Part shown: piece after piece, positions 28,063-37,178 of the stretch
Layout of the letters: every line of letters starts with the position of its first letter
Numbering within the stretch: the stretch's first letter is position 1
NCBI GenBank assembly: GCA_913020045.1
Contig: CAJWBE010000002.1
Span: 62,001-126,000 of the forward strand
Length of the DNA stretch: 64,000 nt
Reading direction: 5' to 3'
Source: an uncultured Oleiphilus sp.
GTDB taxonomy: Bacteria > Pseudomonadota > Gammaproteobacteria > Pseudomonadales > Oleiphilaceae
Position numbers and translations under genes: made by a program
Notes under the pieces: generated by a model
The model's input: only the letters and a program-made list of their open reading frames with translations
The model's database searches: none
What the model was told of the DNA's origin: nothing

Positions 28063-28821
28063 TTACCAGGCGATGTCTTGATGTTGCCAGTCTTGGTAGC
28101 TGAGTTGGCCATCGACTGGTGCGCTGTTCATCAAAGTCCAAAGTTGTTGGGCGACGAATTCTGGGGTGAATAGTTTTTCAGGCGGGACGTTCGCTTGAAA
28201 AGGTTCCGACAGTTTACTGTTAGTGGTGCCTGGGTGGAATGCGATAAGTTTTACGAGAGGGTAGCGCCGCTGGAATTCGATAGCGAGGGTTTTGAGCATC
28301 ATGTTAAGCGCCGCTTTTGAGCCTCGGTACGTATACCAGCCACCCAATTGGTTGTCTGCAATACTGCCAACTCGCGCAGAAAGAACGCTAATGACGGTTT
28401 TTTGATTACGGTTAAGCAGCCCCGCGAACTTGCTAAGCCAGAGCATCGGCAAAAACGTATTGATACTAAACACCTCTGCCAGCGAATCGTAAGCTAAGCT
28501 ATCGATTCTTTTTTCTGGCGCGACAGATTTGGCCTCGTCATGTAATTTTCCTGTGGCTATAACGATATGGGTTAAAGCGCACCCGTGCTGTTTAATATGT
28601 TTGCACACCTTGCCGATCGAATTTTCGCTAGCGTCACTTTCAAGCCATATTACTTTCGAATTGGACGCTGAGACGGCCGCACTAGATCGTCTTGCGGTTC
28701 TACTAATGGCAAACACTTTGTCGAGTGAAGTATCCCTTTCAAAACGCTCCAGCATGGCATTGCCGATGGCGCCGTTCGCTCCAACGACAATCGCTGCACG
28801 TTCAACTCTCATCTCGCTCAC
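28063..28821 (-). CDS. Short-chain dehydrogenase/reductase (CsgA/C-factor-like)
   Basis: The 252-residue SDR has AAIVVGANGAIGNAML (nucleotide-binding GxxGxxG) and the catalytic YRGSKAALNMM. It resembles C-factor-like SDRs that accompany folM genes in several gammaproteobacteria. The GTG start at 28821 overlaps the folM TGA as GTGA and has GGGAG nine bases upstream, so it is co-translated with folM. It is the last gene of the folX-folE-folM operon. A role in pterin reduction is possible but not shown by the sequence. Confidence 0.82.
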   Translation of the reverse strand: MSEMRVERAAIVVGANGAIGNAMLERFERDTSLDKVFAISRTARRSSAAVSASNSKVIWLESDASENSIGKVCKHIKQHGCALTHIVIATGKLHDEAKSVAPEKRIDSLAYDSLAEVFSINTFLPMLWLSKFAGLLNRNQKTVISVLSARVGSIADNQLGGWYTYRGSKAALNMMLKTLAIEFQRRYPLVKLIAFHPGTTNSKLSEPFQANVPPEKLFTPEFVAQQLWTLMNSAPVDGQLSYQDWQHQDIAW

Positions 28822-29525
28822 TTCAAATGTCTCCCGCCATTTAGGTGGATAACTTGCCCTGTTATGTACTGGCTATTCAATAAGAAATCGACGGCGTTAG
28901 TGAATTCTTGCTCGCCCCCTTCATGAGGGAATAGTGACTTTGAAAGGGCTTTCTTCCGATAGGCTTCGTCATCATCGGCATTGAACAGCATTAGCGCTGG
29001 AGCGATTGAATTCACCTTTACACGAGGTGCCATGGCGCTCGCAAATGAAAGAGACATATTGTCCATTGCAGCCTTACTGGCGGCGTAGCCGATATGTTTC
29101 TTGCTACCTTTGCTCGATACATAATCTGAGATATGAATAATGTCCGCAAATGGTTGTGGGCAAGCTTTCAGCAAAGGACCGAGTGCAACATTGAGTTGGT
29201 AGGGCACACTAACGTGGACCGTCATCATTTGATTCAGATGCGCGCTTGTGTGATCAACACCATCAGGCAACCACTCTGAAGCGTTGTGGATAATTCCCCT
29301 GAGGGATTCGAACTCATCAAGTATCGAAGCGATCAAGGTCTCGACTTGGTCTTGTTTGTAAAAGTTACATTGATAGACCTTTGCGCCGAGCATTTCTAAG
29401 TCATCAATACTGGCTCGGCGCGTGCGGTAAGTACCAATCACACTGATGCCTTGACTCAGAAGATGTTTGGCAAGCGCAAGGCCGAGTCTTTGTCCAAGAC
29501 CGGTGATTAAAATGGGTGATGTCAT
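28818..29525 (-). CDS. folM: Dihydromonapterin reductase FolM
   Basis: The 235-residue SDR reduces dihydromonapterin (and weakly dihydrofolate) to the tetrahydro form with NADPH. It has [23 protein letters not shown], and [11 protein letters not shown] (Tyr and Lys of the active site). The stop of folE overlaps its ATG as ATGA. With folE and folX it forms a dedicated tetrahydromonapterin pathway, the pterin cofactor used by phenylalanine hydroxylase in pseudomonads. PhhA is not in this window. Confidence 0.9.
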   Translation of the reverse strand: MTSPILITGLGQRLGLALAKHLLSQGISVIGTYRTRRASIDDLEMLGAKVYQCNFYKQDQVETLIASILDEFESLRGIIHNASEWLPDGVDHTSAHLNQMMTVHVSVPYQLNVALGPLLKACPQPFADIIHISDYVSSKGSKKHIGYAASKAAMDNMSLSFASAMAPRVKVNSIAPALMLFNADDDEAYRKKALSKSLFPHEGGEQEFTNAVDFLLNSQYITGQVIHLNGGRHLK

Positions 29526-30175
29526 TGTTGACGGCTGTTCTGAAGAAACTCAGCGCGGGTTTGAGGGTTGGTCTTGAAGCTACCACCCAGCGCCGTGGTC
29601 GATGTTTCAGAGTTTGCATCCATAATTCCGCGGGATTTGACGCAATAGTGCGTTGCATCGATAGACACCGCGACGTTTTCAGTACCCAGCAGTGTTTGAA
29701 GGGCGACTAATATTTGTTGCGTTAAGCGTTCTTGTACTTGTGGGCGTTGCGCGAAGAATTTTACGATGCGATTGATTTTGGACAAACCAATAATCTTTTG
29801 CTCCGGAATGTATGCAACTTTTGCCAGACCGTCGATCGTAATAAAGTGGTGTTCACAGGTGCTTATTAGGCTGATATTACTGACCTTGACCATTTCATCG
29901 ACGCTCATTTTATTGTCGATAACTGAGATCTTCGGGAAGTTATCGTAGTTCAACCCAGAAAATATCTCATTCACATACATTTTTGCGATGCGATGAGGGG
30001 TTTCTTTTAAGCTATCATCGTTTAGGTCTAGCCCTAAGGTTTCGACGACATCTGTTAGCAAGCCTTTGATTCGTTCATACTTTTGCTCTGGGTTCAGCGG
30101 TGAGGGCGTCAGTGGGGTCTCCAGACCTTTTTCGATCAGTGTATCTCTTACCAATATTGCTTCTTGACTGGACAT
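29522..30175 (-). CDS. folE: GTP cyclohydrolase I
   Basis: The 217-residue enzyme converts GTP to dihydroneopterin triphosphate. The zinc site and catalytic core are visible in [32 protein letters not shown] and [11 protein letters not shown]. Length matches the E. coli enzyme. It is located one base after the folX stop and overlaps folM by four bases. Confidence 0.95.
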   Translation of the reverse strand: MSSQEAILVRDTLIEKGLETPLTPSPLNPEQKYERIKGLLTDVVETLGLDLNDDSLKETPHRIAKMYVNEIFSGLNYDNFPKISVIDNKMSVDEMVKVSNISLISTCEHHFITIDGLAKVAYIPEQKIIGLSKINRIVKFFAQRPQVQERLTQQILVALQTLLGTENVAVSIDATHYCVKSRGIMDANSETSTTALGGSFKTNPQTRAEFLQNSRQQ

Positions 30176-30176
30176 A

Positions 30177-30563
30177 TTAGCTTGCTTCCTTGAGTGTATT
30201 TGGATTGGCGTATTGCAGTGTCAATGAAACTGAGTCGGCGAATCGTAGTGCATGAGGTTTGTCGATAGTCACTTTTGCGAAGCTGACTGAGGAGTGCTCC
30301 GCACAGATATCTAAAGCGTCTTTTACGAGTTTTTCCAACAGTTTGAATCGACCGTTTTCGATGTGTGCGATCATTTTCTTGGTCACATTTTTGTAATTCA
30401 ACGCTTGCGCTACATTGTCTTCTTCACACGCTTCCTCAGCGGGGTAGTGGATTTCCGCATTGATGATGATGTCTTGCTGTTTTTCTTGCTCTTCAGGGTT
30501 AAAGCCAATGAAGGTTCGCAGTCTTAAGTTAGTGATATTGATAATGGCAGAATATGGGTTCAT
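30177..30563 (-). CDS. folX: Dihydroneopterin triphosphate 2'-epimerase
   Basis: The 128-residue FolB-fold protein epimerises dihydroneopterin triphosphate to the monapterin form. [21 protein letters not shown] with the catalytic-region glutamate, and a conserved lysine near the C-terminal [16 protein letters not shown], are FolX-like rather than FolB-like. It is the first gene of folX-folE-folM-SDR. The 35 bp upstream separate it from the glutathione peroxidase gene, so the transcript may start with the sigma factor. Confidence 0.9.
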   Translation of the reverse strand: MNPYSAIINITNLRLRTFIGFNPEEQEKQQDIIINAEIHYPAEEACEEDNVAQALNYKNVTKKMIAHIENGRFKLLEKLVKDALDICAEHSSVSFAKVTIDKPHALRFADSVSLTLQYANPNTLKEAS

Positions 30564-30598
30564 GTCTTGGTTCCGATTATTATTAGTCTGATGATGAA

Positions 30599-31204
30599 TT
30601 ATGGTTGGACTGCTAGCAGCGTTTGATCAATTGCGCTGGTTACGATTTCCGAGTTTGGTGTGTCGCGACTCGAAAAGTGCTGAACCAGCCTTCCATCTGG
30701 GCCTATCAAGTATTTATTAAAGTTCCAATTCGGCGCTTTAGATTGCGTCGCGAGCTGCTTGAAAAGAGGATGCGCATTTTCTCCGGTTACGTTTACCGGT
30801 TCCGTCATCGTGAAACTCACACCAAAATTCTTGTAACAGACGTCCGCGATCTTGCGGCTGTCGCTTGCTTCTTGGTTAAAGTCATTAGAGGGAAAGCCGA
30901 TTACGGTCAGCTGCTCAGAATAGCGTTGATGTAGCGTTTCAAGACCACCAAATTGCTTGGTAAAACCGCAATGGCTGGCTGTGTTTACGACGAGCACGCT
31001 TTTGTTTGCAGTCAACTGGCACAGGTTCACGTCTCGATTGCTATGCAATGCTTTAAGAGGCTGTTGCTGCCATGATTGGCAGGGATGCGCGGCCACTTGT
31101 TTGTTGGTGCTGGTTGTTTTTTTCGTATCGATTTCGCTAGCAAACAGGCAGGCGCTTAACATGCTTGCGAAGAAGGTTAGAAGGGCTTGTTGAATGATTT
31201 TCAT
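30599..31204 (-). CDS. Glutathione peroxidase-family protein, exported
   Basis: The 201-residue protein has an N-terminal export signal containing LSAC (about 16-19), so it may be a periplasmic lipoprotein. The peroxidatic cysteine is in NTASHCGFTKQF, with GFPSNDFNQE and NWNFNKYLI providing the Gln, Trp and Asn positions of the active site. These proteins reduce hydroperoxides, usually with thioredoxin as donor in bacteria. Its ATG comes 3 bases after the stop of the sigma factor gene, so the two share a transcript. Confidence 0.9.
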   Translation of the reverse strand: MKIIQQALLTFFASMLSACLFASEIDTKKTTSTNKQVAAHPCQSWQQQPLKALHSNRDVNLCQLTANKSVLVVNTASHCGFTKQFGGLETLHQRYSEQLTVIGFPSNDFNQEASDSRKIADVCYKNFGVSFTMTEPVNVTGENAHPLFKQLATQSKAPNWNFNKYLIGPDGRLVQHFSSRDTPNSEIVTSAIDQTLLAVQP

Positions 31205-31207
31205 GGT

Positions 31208-32425
31208 TTATCCTTGTGGTTCGTTTGCAGCCGAAGGGTCTAGATCGTGTTGCAGTTTTGCGATTGCTTTTTGGCTGATTTGTCGCACGCGTTCTCCTGA
31301 CAGAGAAAGCGTTTCACTAATTTCTTTCAAGGTGTAACTCTTTGACGTTCCGAAGCCATACCGCATTCTCAATATCGTCTGCGTTCGCTGATCTAGGCGC
31401 TGAAGCGCATGTTCAAGTATTGCTTTGTGAGTTAATAAATGGGTTGAGAAGTCTTGAGCATTTGATTCCAGTGCCTGATGATCTTCTGGGTTGACGCTGC
31501 TCGTATACAGGTCTTGAGTATCGGCGCTGGGCGCTATATTTGCCACGATGTGGGCCTGCGTATATTCGAGAGAAGCGGGCAAGCACTTTTCTAATTCATG
31601 TCCTCTTAATGGCCGCGCTAACTGCTGTTCTAGCGTCATGCGCGCCTTGTCGACAACTGCCTTTTCTCTGAGCTGGCGGAAAGGCTTTCGAACTAAGTGA
31701 GTCTGTTTATCTAAGGCGTTGTGTATTGATTGACTTATCACGCGATAGGCGTAGGTTGAAAACAGGAATCCTTTTGCTGGTTCATACCGTTCAATCGCTT
31801 TCATAAGTCCCAAGCTACCTTCTTGAACTAGGTCTTCATGTGGTAAACCCAGAAATCTAAAACGGAAGGCGACACTGTAGACCAGCCTGAGATTGGCATT
31901 GGTTAGTTTGTTGCGTTGCGCACGGTACTGCTGCTGCGATGTTTTGAGGGCATCAAGAACTTTGTAATGCACGCTAGACCGACTAAGCGTTCTGCCCTGA
32001 CCTGATCGTAAGGACTGAGATACAGCGGAAACGATCATATGATGGGGGACAGACCATTCGGCTAGTCGTCGTTTTAAACGTTGTTGGCGCTGCCGAAACC
32101 CTTGCGACTCTTGCAAGTAATAGACGGTTTCTAAGGCATCAATGAGACCCAGAAGATCAAGCGCAGCAGCGGTTCGCTCAGTGTCGATTGTTTGGCTATA
32201 ACGTTTGGCCTCTTCTTCCGTCAATTCAACAATGTCTTTCAGAAGCTCCAGAGAGTGAGCGTCTGCAGTTAACAGGGCTAATTGCGATAGGCTGGATGAA
32301 CGCATGTTTTGATAGGCGCGTTGCTCTTGCTTTACTGTCATCCTTGGCAGAGCATACGCTTGCTTGATCGGTGAATCAGGTTCACCGTCGGCGGAGTAGG
32401 TTAAAGGTTCAGAAGCGTGTTTCAT
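31208..32425 (-). CDS. Atypical sigma-70 family RNA polymerase sigma factor
   Basis: The 405-residue protein has sigma region 2 from about residue 176 (NANLRLVYSVAFRFRFLGLP, DLVQEGSLGLMKAIERYEP), a region 3-like segment (250-300) and a complete region 4 (from about 335, with YTLKEISETLSLSGERVRQI). About 175 residues precede region 2 with no clear region 1.1 and only a degenerate region 1.2. In region 2.3 the FSTYATWWIRQ of group 1 and 2 factors is FSTYAYRVISQ (222-232), so the promoter-melting Trp pair is replaced by Arg-Val. It is not RpoD, RpoS, RpoH or FliA as I know them. It is followed by glutathione peroxidase three bases later, hinting at an oxidative-stress regulon. Confidence 0.85.
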   Translation of the reverse strand: MKHASEPLTYSADGEPDSPIKQAYALPRMTVKQEQRAYQNMRSSSLSQLALLTADAHSLELLKDIVELTEEEAKRYSQTIDTERTAAALDLLGLIDALETVYYLQESQGFRQRQQRLKRRLAEWSVPHHMIVSAVSQSLRSGQGRTLSRSSVHYKVLDALKTSQQQYRAQRNKLTNANLRLVYSVAFRFRFLGLPHEDLVQEGSLGLMKAIERYEPAKGFLFSTYAYRVISQSIHNALDKQTHLVRKPFRQLREKAVVDKARMTLEQQLARPLRGHELEKCLPASLEYTQAHIVANIAPSADTQDLYTSSVNPEDHQALESNAQDFSTHLLTHKAILEHALQRLDQRTQTILRMRYGFGTSKSYTLKEISETLSLSGERVRQISQKAIAKLQHDLDPSAANEPQG

Positions 32426-32551
32426 CGGGCTACGTTCAGTGGAGTATGTATCAACGAATACTCCAAAGACCGTGAATTAGATCACCTAAGCCGCGAACTT
32501 ATTCGCGAATGATGCTCTGATGATCTATCTATCGGTGCCGTCTTGAGGGCC

Positions 32552-33535
32552 TTATTTGCGGGCGATAAATGTTGCGCGCTTGGGCGCCGGATAGCCTTCA
32601 ATGGTTCTAGATGGGTCGTCTGGATCTAGGAAATCCTTCAGCGACTGAAAGCTCATCCACTCAGTTGCACGCTGTTCTTCGAGACTGGTGACGTTGTTTT
32701 CGACGCAGCGAACATCAGAAAATCCGGCGCGCCTTAGCCAGAGTTCTAAGGTCGGTATAGACGGGATAAACCAAACATTTCGCATCATCGAATAGCGGTC
32801 TTCAGGAACTAAGGAATAGCCCAGTTCGCCATCGGTAACAAGTGTTTCAAGGACCAACTCTCCGCCTTTTCTGAGGGTGCCTTTGAGTTCTAGCAAATGA
32901 TCAATAGGTGAGCGCCGATGATAAAGCACGCCCATTGAAAATGTGGTGTCAAACGCTTCTAAATTAGCCGTGACATCCTCCATGCGAACGGGCAGCAGGT
33001 GGATGGGGGCAGTAGGGCCGCAGTATTTCTTTATGGCTTCAAATTGCATCAAAAATAGATTGCTGGGATCAATGCCGACCACTCTCGCTGCGCCATCACC
33101 AAGCATCCGCCAGCAGTGATATCCAGAGCCACAGCCAACGTCGAGAATGACGCGATTATGTAAGGGGCTAATGTGCTCTTTGATCCGATCCCATTTCCAG
33201 TCTGAGCGCCACTCGGTATCGATATGTGTGCCGAATAGCTCAAATGGCCCTTTGCGCCAAGGAGACAGGCCACGCAGGCCGGCCTCAAGTTGTTGCTGTT
33301 GTTCGGCTATTAATTTGGTGCTGTCAGCGCCGACTCTTGCTTGATCTATATTGACGTTTTCGGGGGCGATATCAGGCAGGGAGTTGAGGGCGTCAAGCCA
33401 TCTTTTAAGGTCTCCATGGGGTTTGTCTTGGAGCTTGTGTTTCAGCAAGGGCTCCAAGGAATCCAACCATCGCGCTAATTTTGTCTCACGCATAAAAGCA
33501 AAAAGGTCTTGGTAAGTTTCTTGATAGTCAAACAT
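32552..33535 (-). CDS. cmoB: tRNA U34 carboxymethyltransferase CmoB
   Basis: CmoB transfers the carboxymethyl group from carboxy-SAM to 5-hydroxyuridine at tRNA position 34, giving cmo5U. The 327-residue protein has the N-terminal helical region, [13 protein letters not shown], and the Rossmann motif [15 protein letters not shown]. Length is normal. It follows cmoA by 11 bp. Confidence 0.96.
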   Translation of the reverse strand: MFDYQETYQDLFAFMRETKLARWLDSLEPLLKHKLQDKPHGDLKRWLDALNSLPDIAPENVNIDQARVGADSTKLIAEQQQQLEAGLRGLSPWRKGPFELFGTHIDTEWRSDWKWDRIKEHISPLHNRVILDVGCGSGYHCWRMLGDGAARVVGIDPSNLFLMQFEAIKKYCGPTAPIHLLPVRMEDVTANLEAFDTTFSMGVLYHRRSPIDHLLELKGTLRKGGELVLETLVTDGELGYSLVPEDRYSMMRNVWFIPSIPTLELWLRRAGFSDVRCVENNVTSLEEQRATEWMSFQSLKDFLDPDDPSRTIEGYPAPKRATFIARK

Positions 33536-33546
33536 TGAGAATACGC

Positions 33547-34281
33547 TTACTTGATGGCGAGGATAGAGGAGAAATTAAAGCACTGGTACCAGTTGTTGGC
33601 CGAGCTAAAACCGCAGTCGCTTAGCCTTTGCAAATGGTCGTTTGTGGTTTCTGGAACTAAAACGTTTTCGATCGCCGTGCGTTTTTGACTGATCTCAAGG
33701 TCGCTGTAACCATTGGCCTTTTTGAAAAGCCAATGCAGTTCTTCCAAGTGGCTTTGGGCGTTTGCATCTTCGAGCTTTATCTTTTCCGACAGAATGAGTG
33801 CGCCGCCAGGCAATAATGCGTTCGATATTTTTTGCAGAAGCGTTGCACGTTCTTCTTTTGCTAAAAACTGAAGCGTAAAATTAAGCGTCACGACAGAGCA
33901 GGGCTCAAATTCTATCTCCTGAATATCGGCACAGAACAATTCAACAGGAGTTGGGTCATTGTCCAGTTCTATATAGTGATGGCAGCGCTCAAGCATTGAT
34001 GCAGAATTGTCGATACCGACAAGCTTGCAGCGTTTGTTCTTCAGACCATGACGCATCGCCAATGTCGATGCGCCGAGTGAGCAGCCAAGGTCGTAGCAAA
34101 CTGAGTCGTCCAATGCATATTGTTCCGTGATTAAGCCGATCATCGGAATGATCGTGGTATAGCCGGGAACGGAGCGCTGGATCATATCCGGGAACACACG
34201 GGCGACGGCTTCGTCGAACGCAAAATCATTGACGGTGCTCAGTGGTGATGAAAACAATTTGTCGGGGCGTTGATCGGTCAT
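33547..34281 (-). CDS. cmoA: Carboxy-S-adenosyl-L-methionine synthase CmoA
   Basis: CmoA makes carboxy-SAM from SAM and prephenate for use by CmoB. The 244-residue protein shows [37 protein letters not shown] and [11 protein letters not shown], all typical. It forms a two-gene unit with cmoB, and may be preceded by the small membrane protein gene 23 bp upstream. Confidence 0.96.
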   Translation of the reverse strand: MTDQRPDKLFSSPLSTVNDFAFDEAVARVFPDMIQRSVPGYTTIIPMIGLITEQYALDDSVCYDLGCSLGASTLAMRHGLKNKRCKLVGIDNSASMLERCHHYIELDNDPTPVELFCADIQEIEFEPCSVVTLNFTLQFLAKEERATLLQKISNALLPGGALILSEKIKLEDANAQSHLEELHWLFKKANGYSDLEISQKRTAIENVLVPETTNDHLQRLSDCGFSSANNWYQCFNFSSILAIK

Positions 34282-34304
34282 CGTTTGAAGTACTTTCGCT
34301 TAAA

Positions 34305-34637
34305 CTATGGGAGGGTTGTTAGCTTACATTTTACACCACGATTTTTGTAATCGACGACCAGCCCAAGTAAATTTTTGTTGTCGTCGGCACCGATCAAGAG
34401 ATAGCCGTCTACACATTGTGCGGTTTGGTTTGAAGGCTTGCGAGATAGCCGATACGGATCTTCTGACTCTTGATCAATGAGAATGGCTTGGTACTGGCTT
34501 ACCGGAAAGTCCGCTTTGTCATCATTGTGTTTGATTCTGCCCTGTGACTCCAGAAAAACAAATGTGATGATTACCGCGATTACCGCACTTGCGATTGCGA
34601 CGACGGCAGTATTCGGGCTAGCTTTCTCTTTGCTCAT
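34305..34637 (-). CDS. Small membrane-anchored protein of unknown function
   Basis: From ATG 34637 (AAGG nine bases upstream) the product is 110 residues: a short Lys-rich start, one membrane helix (about 10-30, VVAIASAVIAVIITFVFL), then a soluble periplasmic part of about 80 residues with two cysteines (in AQCVDGYLLIG and GVKCKLT) that could form a disulfide. An upstream in-frame start at 34670 would add 11 basic residues. I do not recognise the family. It stands between srkA and cmoA and is probably co-transcribed with both. Confidence 0.6.
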   Translation of the reverse strand: MSKEKASPNTAVVAIASAVIAVIITFVFLESQGRIKHNDDKADFPVSQYQAILIDQESEDPYRLSRKPSNQTAQCVDGYLLIGADDNKNLLGLVVDYKNRGVKCKLTTLP

Positions 34638-34677
34638 GTGACGTTTTACCTTTTTCTGTTTGTCTAACAAGCGCCCC

Positions 34678-35655
34678 CTAGGGCATTAGTCTTAGCGGTG
34701 GCTCGTGCAGCGCAGCAAATTGCTCTCGCAGTTCTAGTATGTGTTCAGACCAATATCGCTCTGTGTTGAACCACGGAAAGTGCATTGGGAATGCAGGGTC
34801 GGTCCAGCGTCTTGCTAGCCACGCAGCGTAATGCATCATGCGCAAGGTGCGCAGCGCTTCGACTAGGTTTAATTCGCGCGGGTCGAATTCGCAAAACTCT
34901 TCGTAACCCTCAACTAACTCGATTAATTGGCCACTTTGTTGTTGGGCATCGCCTGAGAGCATCAGCCAAAGGTCTTGCACGGCGGGTCCCATGATGCAGT
35001 CATCAAAGTCGACAAAATGCGCGAGGTCGTCGCGCCACAGAATATTGCTGAGGTGGCAGTCGCCATGCAGCCTTTGCGTGCTGAATGGCGTTGACTCCCA
35101 AATGGACGTCACTTTTTCAATGATGTCATGAGTCAATGATTCGTAGGCGGGCTTTAGGGACTCGGATATGAAATTGTTCTCGAGAATGAATGCGCGACTG
35201 TCTTCTGCCCACACTTTAATCGACAGGGCGCGGCGGTGTTCGAACGGCTTTGATCGACCAATTTGATGCATTCTGCCGATATTTCGACCGATACGGAACA
35301 GTGTGTCCGGCATTTCGATCTCGGGCGCATAGCCGCCTTGCCTTGGAAAAAGCGCAAAGCGATAACCGTCATGCTCATGCAAGGTCTTGCCTTGGTAGGC
35401 AAGTGGTGCGATCACGGAAAGTTCATGTGACTGAAGTTCAAGCGTAAAGTCATGCTCTTCTTGAATCGCTTCGTTGGTCCACCGATCCGGTCGATAGAAC
35501 TTCGCAATTAAAGGGGCAGACTCTTCGATACCGACTTGGTAAACACGGTTCTCGTAGCTGTTCAAAGGGAATATTCTCTGATCACTCAGCATTCCAAGAG
35601 ATTCGACTGCGTCCATCACGAGATCTGGCGTCAGGCGTTCGTATGCATGGTTCAA
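34678..35655 (-). CDS. srkA: Stress-response kinase A (YihE/RdoA)
   Basis: The 325-residue choline-kinase-like Ser/Thr kinase is involved in envelope and oxidative stress survival. LNSYENRVYQVG (N-lobe), LHGDCHLSNILW (catalytic loop) and VDFDDCIMGP (metal-binding DFD) match SrkA. The only usable start giving the conserved N-terminus is TTG 35655; an in-frame TAG lies three codons upstream and the first ATG is at codon 14. Confidence 0.93.
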   Translation of the reverse strand: MNHAYERLTPDLVMDAVESLGMLSDQRIFPLNSYENRVYQVGIEESAPLIAKFYRPDRWTNEAIQEEHDFTLELQSHELSVIAPLAYQGKTLHEHDGYRFALFPRQGGYAPEIEMPDTLFRIGRNIGRMHQIGRSKPFEHRRALSIKVWAEDSRAFILENNFISESLKPAYESLTHDIIEKVTSIWESTPFSTQRLHGDCHLSNILWRDDLAHFVDFDDCIMGPAVQDLWLMLSGDAQQQSGQLIELVEGYEEFCEFDPRELNLVEALRTLRMMHYAAWLARRWTDPAFPMHFPWFNTERYWSEHILELREQFAALHEPPLRLMP

Positions 35656-35799
35656 AGTTAACTACCGCGTCTTAAAAAACGCGGATTGTAGCATTCTTGG
35701 GTGCAGGCTGGGCATAAACTGCAAAGAGTTTTGTTCGCAGTCATTGATCATTTCTTGATGACGCTTATCGCGGGCATGAAAATTGTCAGGTATGCCGCA

Positions 35800-36372
35800 T
35801 TATTCTGGTGGGAGTAAGTCTTTAATAATTTCGTAAAGCGCTGGCCGTCCAGTTTGTATTTCGTTGACGGATAATCCCTCTAGCGAATGCGGGTATTTCA
35901 ACCAAGCCGTGGTTTCATGGATAAAATAATGCGGTATACGGTCTGTTAGATTCCGAGCTGGTTTGTAATACGGAACCGCCACGCGAACTTGGTTGGGCAT
36001 GTTCTTGCGGGTTCTTTTGATGAGTTCATTGATAATTGCATCAATTGAACGGCCTGTATCGAACACGTCATCGACGATCAACAAACGGTCATGTTGCTCT
36101 AGGTTCTTAACGAGATAGCTTAGGCCGTGTATACGGACGGTCTTGTTTTGCTGATCAATTCCCGTCGTATAAGACGACGTGCGAATGGCGATGTTATCTG
36201 TTTCAATTCCGTGAACTGCTAAAAACTCCTGGACCGCAATGCCAATTGGAGCGCCGCCTCGCCACAAGGCGATAATAAAGGTGGGGCGATAACCGCTACT
36301 TAGTACTTTGGACGCGAGTTTGAACGAGTCTTTTAAAAGGCTTTCTGCGCTAATAAATAGTTTGTCGTTCAT
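35800..36372 (-). CDS. Phosphoribosyltransferase-family protein
   Basis: The 190-residue protein has FIIALWRGGAPIGIAVQEFL and the PRPP-binding loop LLIVDDVFDTGRSID. It is most like hypoxanthine/xanthine-type phosphoribosyltransferases, but the substrate is not evident. It is clearly paralogous to the divergently transcribed gene at 36551, with shared segments over the full length (ESLxxDSFxLA, FIxxLWRGG, IHETT/LHETE). No other purine salvage gene is adjacent. Confidence 0.8.
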   Translation of the reverse strand: MNDKLFISAESLLKDSFKLASKVLSSGYRPTFIIALWRGGAPIGIAVQEFLAVHGIETDNIAIRTSSYTTGIDQQNKTVRIHGLSYLVKNLEQHDRLLIVDDVFDTGRSIDAIINELIKRTRKNMPNQVRVAVPYYKPARNLTDRIPHYFIHETTAWLKYPHSLEGLSVNEIQTGRPALYEIIKDLLPPE

Positions 36373-36550
36373 GGCTAGTGTCGCTGGATGATTGAAATGG
36401 TCTCGCTCGCAGCCGCGATATTACCGTACCGCACTACCTTGGTTTTTATACCGGACTCCGATGATGGTATTGCAAGACTATGCCGATGTCAGCTATTTTC
36501 ATTTCCCTAGCGTCTGTGCACATACACTAACAACAGGACACGCATTTACG

Positions 36551-37147
36551 ATGGTCGAGACTAAGCGCTTTTTGCAAGAGGAGTCGTTAATCGAAGATTC
36601 TTTTCGTCTAGCGACTGAGGTTTTTAGGAGTGGGTTTAAACCGACATTTATCGTTGGACTGTGGCGGGGTGGCAGCTCGGTAGGGATCTACGTTCAAGAG
36701 TGCCTGCAGTATTTGGGCATAGAAACGGATCATGTTTCGCTGCGTACCTCGTATCGCGGACGGCCACATTACAAGGCGATGGTCGATAATCCTCAGCAGA
36801 TACGCGTGCATGGTGCGCAGTATCTGGTCGAAAACCTAAATGCCGATGACAAGCTCCTTATCGTGGATGATGTCTATAGCTCTGGAAACAGCATTCATGC
36901 CGTACTTTCGCGCTTGAATAAGCACCTCAAACGAAATATGCCGACGGATGTGCGGGTAGCATGTTTGTATCAACGGAAAAATGTTCGTTGTCATTCAAAC
37001 GGACCGGACTATTGTCTACATGAGACGGAGGATTGGTTGGTCTTCCCTTATGAACTGAGTGGATTGACGCTCGCTGAAGTGCGCGATCATAAACCGGCGG
37101 TGGCGGGCTTTATTCAATCTGATATTTTTGTTCATGACGTGCTTTGA
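36551..37147 (+). CDS. Phosphoribosyltransferase-family protein, paralog of the divergent neighbour
   Basis: The frame is open from 36392, but family similarity starts at ATG 36551 (MVETKRFLQEESLIEDSF), giving 198 residues; AGGA lies about 12 bases upstream. The PRPP loop LLIVDDVYSSGNSIHAVL differs from its paralog, having SSGNS where the neighbour has DTGRS. The core FIVGLWRGGSSVGIYVQECL is retained. The two genes are head to head and share a 178-bp upstream region. Loss of the canonical DTG may change activity; a regulatory or altered-specificity role is possible. Confidence 0.75.
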   Translation: MVETKRFLQEESLIEDSFRLATEVFRSGFKPTFIVGLWRGGSSVGIYVQECLQYLGIETDHVSLRTSYRGRPHYKAMVDNPQQIRVHGAQYLVENLNADDKLLIVDDVYSSGNSIHAVLSRLNKHLKRNMPTDVRVACLYQRKNVRCHSNGPDYCLHETEDWLVFPYELSGLTLAEVRDHKPAVAGFIQSDIFVHDVL

Positions 37148-37178
37148 ATGCTTCGCAGCGAGTTATAGAGAGTCTACG

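Noticed and set aside
27863-28141. 92-codon open frame on the minus strand, overlapping the SDR gene end
   Set aside because: Sequence is not protein-like, has no ribosome binding site and overlaps a well supported gene in another frame.
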